DNA from: Patulibacter sp.
GTDB lineage: Bacteria > Actinomycetota > Thermoleophilia > Solirubrobacterales > Solirubrobacteraceae
NCBI GenBank assembly: GCA_031119595.1
Contig: JAVHXX010000144.1
Location: 1 to 9,499, forward strand
Direction: 5' to 3'
Length of the DNA stretch: 9,499 nt
A model generated the notes under the pieces. That model made no database searches. It worked only from the letters and a program-made list of their open reading frames with translations, and was not told the origin of the DNA. The first letter of the stretch is position 1, and every line of letters starts with the position of its first letter. The position numbers were made by a program, and so were the translations under genes. Positions 6,016 to 9,499 of this stretch are shown piece by piece.

Positions 6016-6663
6016 ATGAAGATCGCGGCCACGGCGGACCTCCACGGACACCTCCCCGAGGTGCCGCCGTGCGACGTCCTCGTGATCGCCGGCGACCTCA
6101 CGCCGCCCACGAGCCAGGAGCCGGCCGTGCAGGCGGCGTGGCTCGACGGTCCGCTGCGCGCGTGGCTCGAGGCAGCTCCGGCCTCCCACATCGTGGCGAT
6201 CGCCGGCAACCACGACTTCGTCTTCGACCGCGAGCCCGGACTCGTGCCCGCGGACCTGCCGTGGACCTACCTCCAGGACAGCGGCGCCACCATCGACGGG
6301 GTGTCGTTCTGGGGTTCGCCGTGGACGCCGTGGTTCCACGACTGGGCGTTCAACGCACCGCAGGGCGACGCCGCCGAGGTCTTCCTCGACGAGCGCTACG
6401 CCGCCGTCCCGGACCCGACCGACGTCCTCGTGATCCACGGGCCGCCTGCGGGGTACGGCGACCGCACCGCCACGGGCTTCGCCGCCGGGTCGAACGCGTT
6501 CCTGCGCCTCATCGACCGCGTGCATCCGTCGCTCGCCGTCTTCGGCCACATCCACGAGGCCCGTGGTCGGTGGAAGCGCGGGAAGCGCCAGCTCGCGAAC
6601 GTCGCCGCGGTCCACCCGGACCTCACGCTCGTCGACGAGCCGTTCACGCTCTTCGAACGGTGA
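6016..6663 (+). CDS. MPPED-like calcineurin-type metallophosphoesterase
   Basis: A 215-residue metallophosphoesterase with all the metal ligands of the calcineurin-like fold: D8 and H10 (ADLHGH), D27 (IAGDLTP), N65-H66 (AGNHDF), H141 (VIHGPP) and H178/H180 (FGHIHEARG). The insert GSPWTPWFHDWAFNAP (100-115) is characteristic of the MPPED1/MPPED2 (239FB) branch. Known members hydrolyse phosphodiesters including cyclic nucleotides; the substrate here cannot be told. Vertebrate MPPED2 has lost one histidine of the GHxH motif and is weakly active, whereas this protein keeps GHIH, so it should be fully active. There is no signal peptide, so it is cytoplasmic. The start has no good ribosome binding site, but TAGCGT lies 7 nt upstream of the ATG. 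It sits alone between a hairpin and a promoter-like region. Confidence 0.93.
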   Translation: MKIAATADLHGHLPEVPPCDVLVIAGDLTPPTSQEPAVQAAWLDGPLRAWLEAAPASHIVAIAGNHDFVFDREPGLVPADLPWTYLQDSGATIDGVSFWGSPWTPWFHDWAFNAPQGDAAEVFLDERYAAVPDPTDVLVIHGPPAGYGDRTATGFAAGSNAFLRLIDRVHPSLAVFGHIHEARGRWKRGKRQLANVAAVHPDLTLVDEPFTLFER

Positions 6664-6765
6664 AGTCCGGGTGGCGGCTCCGGCCGACCGCATGCGGAGG
6701 GAGCACTCACCTAACGCCATTCGGATCGGCTTGACAACAGTGGCTCCGGAAGATGGAGTGGAGCC
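6664..6765 (+). promoter_or_regulatory. Intergenic region with consensus -35 and Shine-Dalgarno
   Basis: This 102-nt gap is locally lower in GC than its surroundings. TTGACA at 6731-6736 is an exact -35 consensus; 17 nt later is TGGAGT (6754-6759), a poor -10. GGAG (6755-6758) lies 7 nt before the GTG at 6766 and is a good ribosome binding site, but it overlaps that -10, so both cannot serve the same message. The palindrome CCGCATGCGG is at 6688-6697; GCTCC (6677-6681) and GGAGC (6700-6704) could form an outer stem around it as a weak terminator. Confidence 0.4.
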
Positions 6766-7473
6766 GTGGGTGCCCCCGTCCCATCGACCATCCGACCGTC
6801 TGGTCGCGCGCCCGGATTGCAGGTTGCCGCCGGCGTCGTGATCCCGGACGACGCGGAGCTCGGCGTCAACGTCGTCCTTCACGCGGGGGTGCAGCTCGGC
6901 GCAGGCTGCCTGATCCAGGACGGCGCGATCATCGGCAAGCGGCCGCTGCGCAACCCGACCTCGCGCGCCCCTGACGACGTCGGCGGCCGCACCGTGCTCG
7001 GCGACGGCGTGCTCGTCGGCGCCCACGCCGTGATCTGCGACGGCGCGACCGTCGACGCGGGCGCGGTCGTCGGCGACCACGTCCTGCTGCGCGAAGGCTG
7101 CCTCGTGGGCGCGGGCTGCGTGCTCGGGAACGGCGTGGCGATCGGCTTCGGGGTGTCCGTGGGCGCCGGGTCGTGGATCCGCAACAACGCCGTCCTCGCC
7201 CCGTCGACCGTCGTCGAGGAGGGCGTCTTCATCGGCGTGAACGTGAGCACCACCGACACGAACGGCATGGCGCCCGGGACCGGACTCCCCCTCGAGGGCG
7301 TGACGCTCCGCCGCGGCTGCCGGATCGGCAGCGGGGTGACCTTCCTCCCTGGCGTGGAGGTCGGTGAGGACGCGGTCGTCGGCGCCGGCTCGGTCGTCAC
7401 CGCCTCGGTCCCGGCCGGGGCGACCGCGATGGGTGTCCCGGCGCGCGTGGTCCGCGCCGCGGGACGCGCGTGA
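6766..7473 (+). CDS. Hexapeptide-repeat (left-handed beta-helix) acyltransferase, sugar N-acyltransferase type
   Basis: A 235-residue left-handed beta-helix protein of the LpxA/LpxD/WbpD-like acyltransferase class, expected to move an acetyl or acyl group from CoA or ACP to an amino or hydroxyl group, probably on a nucleotide sugar. Isoleucine/valine-rich hexapeptide repeats run from about 22 to 215 (for example VIPDDAELGVNVVLHAGVQL, GDGVLVGAHAVICDGATV, GVEVGEDAVVGAGSVVT). Two loops break the helix: GKRPLRNPTSRAPDDVGG (57-74) and STTDTNGMAPGTGLPLEG (161-178); the second corresponds in position to the TNDxYPR-type loop of WbpD/WlbB proteins. The end, GATAMGVPARVVR, is the usual family close. 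The GTG start at 6766 has GGAG 7 nt upstream. Its stop overlaps the glycosyltransferase start by 4 bp, so the two are coupled. The exact substrate is unknown. Confidence 0.88.
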   Translation: MGAPVPSTIRPSGRAPGLQVAAGVVIPDDAELGVNVVLHAGVQLGAGCLIQDGAIIGKRPLRNPTSRAPDDVGGRTVLGDGVLVGAHAVICDGATVDAGAVVGDHVLLREGCLVGAGCVLGNGVAIGFGVSVGAGSWIRNNAVLAPSTVVEEGVFIGVNVSTTDTNGMAPGTGLPLEGVTLRRGCRIGSGVTFLPGVEVGEDAVVGAGSVVTASVPAGATAMGVPARVVRAAGRA

Positions 7474-8606
7474 GCCTCTCGGTCCTCTGCCCCACCCGCG
7501 ACCCGGGCCCACGCGTGCGCGCCCTCCTCGAACCGCTCCGGGCGATCGCGGACGAGATCGTGGTCGCCGCCGACAGCACGGCCGCCGAGGAGCATCTCGG
7601 GCACTACGCCGCCGTCTCGGACCGCGTCCTGCGGTACGACCGCGGACCGCGGCACAGCTCGCTCGCGTGGCTCCACGCCCAGTGTCGCGGCGACTGGATC
7701 CTGCTCCTCGCCGGCGACGAGGTCGTCTCCGGGGATCTGCTCGACGCCTTCCCGGACCTCACCTCCCGTCGCGATGCCCAGCAGGTGTCGTTCTCGATGC
7801 GCTGGCTCTGGCCGGACACGGGTCACTGGTTGGCCGGCGCACCGTGGTTCCCCGACTTCCAGACCCGGCTCGTCCGCAACGACGCGACCCTCCGGTTCCG
7901 GGGGCGCGTCCACGAACTCGCCCGCCCGACCCAGCCGGCGAGGTTCAGCGACCTGCCGATCTGGCATCTCAGCCTGCTCACCTCGGCCGTCGACGCCCGC
8001 CGGGCGAAGGTCGCGGCGAACGTCGCCACACGCCCCGGACTGCTCGCCCCGGGCGGCGGCGAGCTCAACGCCACCTACTACCTCCCCGAAGACCACCACG
8101 GCCCCGCGCTCGCCAGGGTCCCGCCCGACGAACGCGCGCGTCGCGACGCCGTCCTGCACGCGTCCGGCGGCGCGTTGCCGTCGCCCTCGATCCCGGTCTC
8201 GGGGCGCGACCAGATCGACCCGCTGTGGGCACAGCGTGCGATCGACGCGTCGGTGCCGCTTCGATGCCGGATCGAGCTGCTCGACCCGACTCCCGTGCGG
8301 ATGGTCCGCGGTCAGTCGCGGACGCTCTACGCGCGGGTGCACAACGACGGCCCGGAGCCGTGGGCCTGGGGGCTCGACGCCCTCCCCGCGTTCCGGCTCG
8401 GCGTGCGGTGGCGGGGTGACGACCTGCCCGCCGAGGGCCGCGCCGGCCTGCCGTGCGACGTGCCTGTCGATTCGGAGACGATCGTCCCGGTCCACGTGAT
8501 GCCCCCGGATCGCACCGGGCGCTTCACGCTCGAGCTCGACATGGTGCTCGATCCCGTGCGCTGGTTCGGGCACGCCCTCGACGTCGCGGTCGACGTCGTC
8601 GCGTAG
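7470..8606 (+). CDS. GT2-like glycosyltransferase with C-terminal beta-sandwich domain
   Basis: A 378-residue protein starting at a GTG within the GTGA overlap with the acyltransferase. The first ~190 residues are a GT-A fold family 2-like domain: LSVLCPTRDPGPRVRALLEPL (3-23), DEIVVAADST (28-37), GDWILLLAGDEVVSGDLLDAF (74-94) and FRGRVHEL (143-150), the last matching the conserved VHE motif of this group. The usual metal-binding aspartates (D-x-D-E) read A-G-D-E here (A81, D83, E84), so the first aspartate is replaced. Residues about 265-378 form a second, beta-rich domain (RTLYARVHNDGPEPWAW, PVHVMPPDRTGRFTLELDMV), like the immunoglobulin-type domains attached to some bacterial glycosyltransferases and methyltransferases. 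No membrane segment or signal peptide is seen, so it acts in the cytoplasm. Together with its neighbour it probably builds or decorates an envelope glycan; donor and acceptor are unknown. Confidence 0.88.
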   Translation: MSLSVLCPTRDPGPRVRALLEPLRAIADEIVVAADSTAAEEHLGHYAAVSDRVLRYDRGPRHSSLAWLHAQCRGDWILLLAGDEVVSGDLLDAFPDLTSRRDAQQVSFSMRWLWPDTGHWLAGAPWFPDFQTRLVRNDATLRFRGRVHELARPTQPARFSDLPIWHLSLLTSAVDARRAKVAANVATRPGLLAPGGGELNATYYLPEDHHGPALARVPPDERARRDAVLHASGGALPSPSIPVSGRDQIDPLWAQRAIDASVPLRCRIELLDPTPVRMVRGQSRTLYARVHNDGPEPWAWGLDALPAFRLGVRWRGDDLPAEGRAGLPCDVPVDSETIVPVHVMPPDRTGRFTLELDMVLDPVRWFGHALDVAVDVVA

Positions 8607-8620
8607 GGCCTCGGGTCGAC

Positions 8621-8646
8621 GTCGGCGACGGCGCCGCCTCGCCGAC
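8621..8646. terminator. Hairpin 1 of three between glycosyltransferase and pntB
   Basis: GTCGGCGA and TCGCCGAC form a perfect 8-bp stem; inside, GGC/GCC can add 3 bp with a bulged C. It begins 15 nt after the glycosyltransferase stop. Confidence 0.5.
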
Positions 8647-8667
8647 CGAATCCCCCGGAAACGACCA

Positions 8668-8699
8668 CGAGCGTGACGGCCACGGGGCCATCACGCTCG
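8668..8699. terminator. Hairpin 2 of three: strong bidirectional terminator candidate
   Basis: CGAGCGTGA and TCACGCTCG form a perfect 9-bp stem, then a C/A mismatch, then GGCC/GGCC (4 bp) around the loop ACGG. It lies about midway between the convergent stops and is the most stable simple structure I find in the window. No T-tract flanks it. Confidence 0.65.
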
Positions 8700-8703
8700 C
8701 AGC

Positions 8704-8721
8704 GGCGCCCCGGAGGGCGCC
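8704..8721. terminator. Hairpin 3 of three, next to the pntB end
   Basis: GGCGCCC and GGGCGCC form a perfect 7-bp stem with loop CGGA. It lies 20 nt past the pntB stop on the minus strand, a typical terminator position for that gene. The 11-mer GCCACGGGGCC at 8719-8729 repeats 8679-8689 inside hairpin 2. Confidence 0.55.
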
Positions 8722-8741
8722 ACGGGGCCGATGAGGTCGGG

Positions 8742-9499
8742 CTAGAGCGCCTTGAGGATGTCCTCGACGCGGTCCTTCGCGTCGCCGAACAGCATCTGGG
8801 TGTTGTCGCGGAAGAACAGCGGGTTCTGGACGCCCGCGTAGCCGGAGGCCATCGAGCGCTTGAACACGATGACGTTCTCGGCTTCCCACACGTGCAGCAC
8901 GGGCATGCCCGCGATCGGGCTGCTCGGATCCTCGGACGCGGCCGGGTTGACCGTGTCGTTGGCGCCGATCACGAGGACCACGGAGGTGTCCGCGAAGTCG
9001 TCGTTGATCTCGTCCATCTCGAGGACGATGTCGTACGGGACCTTCGCCTCGGCCAGGAGCACGTTCATGTGGCCCGGCAGACGACCGGCGACCGGGTGGA
9101 TGCCGAAGCGCACCTCGACGCCCGCGTCGCGGAGCTTGCGGGTCATGTCGGCGACGCCGTGCTGCGCCTGGGCGACGGCCATGCCGTAGCCGGGCGTGAT
9201 GATCACGGACTTCGCGCCCTTGAGGAGCTCGGCGGCACCCTCGGCGTTGATCTCGCGGTGCTCGCCGTAGTCGACGTCGTCACCCGCGGGCGCCTCGATG
9301 CCGAAGCCACCCGCGATCACGGAGATGAACGAGCGGTTCATCGCCTCGCACATGATGTAGCTGAGGTACGCACCGGAGGAACCGACGAGCGCGCCGGTGA
9401 TGATGAGGGCGTCGTTGTCGAGCAGGAAGCCCGCGGCCGACGCGGCCCAGCCGGAGTACGAGTTGAGCATCGAGACGACGACCGGCATGTCGCCGCCGC
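8742..9499 (-). CDS. pntB: NAD(P) transhydrogenase beta subunit PntB (C-terminal part, cut by window edge)
   Basis: The last ~252 residues of the membrane subunit of proton-translocating transhydrogenase, which passes hydride from NADH to NADP+ using the proton gradient. The visible part holds the final membrane helices (VSMLNSYSGWAASAAGFLL, LIITGALVGSSGAYLSYIM, AMNRSFISVIAGGFG) and the whole NADP(H)-binding domain III: GYGMAVAQAQHGV, RFGIHPVAGRLPGHMNVLL, VIGANDTVNPAA and FKRSMASGYAGVQNPLFF, ending in ILKAL before TAG. The reading frame continues to the window edge (GGD precedes MPVVV), so the Met at 9486-9488 is internal and the true start lies outside. Full PntB proteins have about 460-480 residues, so roughly half is present. 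pntA genes are expected upstream on this strand, beyond the window. Confidence 0.97.
   Translation of the reverse strand, partial: GGDMPVVVSMLNSYSGWAASAAGFLLDNDALIITGALVGSSGAYLSYIMCEAMNRSFISVIAGGFGIEAPAGDDVDYGEHREINAEGAAELLKGAKSVIITPGYGMAVAQAQHGVADMTRKLRDAGVEVRFGIHPVAGRLPGHMNVLLAEAKVPYDIVLEMDEINDDFADTSVVLVIGANDTVNPAASEDPSSPIAGMPVLHVWEAENVIVFKRSMASGYAGVQNPLFFRDNTQMLFGDAKDRVEDILKAL

Noticed and set aside
5497..7512. A 671-codon minus-strand open frame opposite the metallophosphoesterase and acyltransferase
   Set aside because: Low-complexity Arg/Gly/Asp/His-rich translation with no domain; it lies antisense to genes with intact catalytic motifs.
6879..8573. A 564-codon minus-strand open frame opposite the acyltransferase and glycosyltransferase
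   Set aside because: Same shadow-frame character; its Pro/Thr/Ser-rich part is the reverse reading of the hexapeptide repeats.
9486..9488. An apparent ATG start for pntB
   Set aside because: The frame stays open to the window edge and GGD-MPVVVSMLNSYSGWA is internal PntB sequence, so this Met is not the start.

Overview
This 9.5 kb window is densely coded, very GC-rich chromosomal DNA. The GC-rich third codon positions, GTG starts, an F420-type (Ddn-like) oxidoreductase and a stand-alone LigD-type polymerase all point to an actinobacterium. The hexapeptide acyltransferase and the glycosyltransferase look to me like proteins of the Thermoleophilia (Solirubrobacter/Patulibacter side), but that placement rests on recalled family resemblance and is an inference. 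I see no tRNA, rRNA, insertion sequence, integrase, CRISPR array or phage gene. The region reads as ordinary core/accessory chromosome, and I did not find a convincing new multi-gene system.

Layout from left to right: (1) 53-1108 (+), a stand-alone LigD-type polymerase/primase. (2) 1190-2695 (-), a secreted TolB/WD40-like beta-propeller protein, convergent with it. (3) 2792-3823 (-), an aldo/keto reductase, divergent from (4) 3954-4529 (+), a TetR regulator; a 19-bp palindrome lies in their shared upstream region. (5) 4606-5025 (-), a Ddn-like F420-dependent oxidoreductase, convergent with tetR and divergent from (6) 5185-5937 (+), a six-helix membrane protein. (7) 6016-6663 (+), an MPPED-like metallophosphoesterase. 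(8) 6766-7473 (+), a left-handed beta-helix acyltransferase overlapping by 4 bp (9) 7470-8606 (+), a GT2-like glycosyltransferase with a C-terminal beta-sandwich. (10) 8742-9499 (-), the C-terminal half of the transhydrogenase beta subunit PntB, cut by the window edge.

Functional links: the TetR/aldo-keto reductase pair looks like a local repressor-enzyme circuit. The acyltransferase and glycosyltransferase are translationally coupled and probably modify a cell-surface or secreted glycan. PntB makes NADPH, the usual cofactor of aldo/keto reductases, but nothing in the DNA ties the two genes together. The other genes look independently transcribed.

The most interesting signals are non-coding. 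Strong hairpins sit at most gene ends, including two mutually exclusive hairpins built from a 12-nt repeat at 1113-1165 and three consecutive hairpins at 8621-8721. Four gene upstream regions carry a -10-like TAGCNT hexamer, and in two of them it lies exactly 7 nt before the ATG, as expected for leaderless transcripts.
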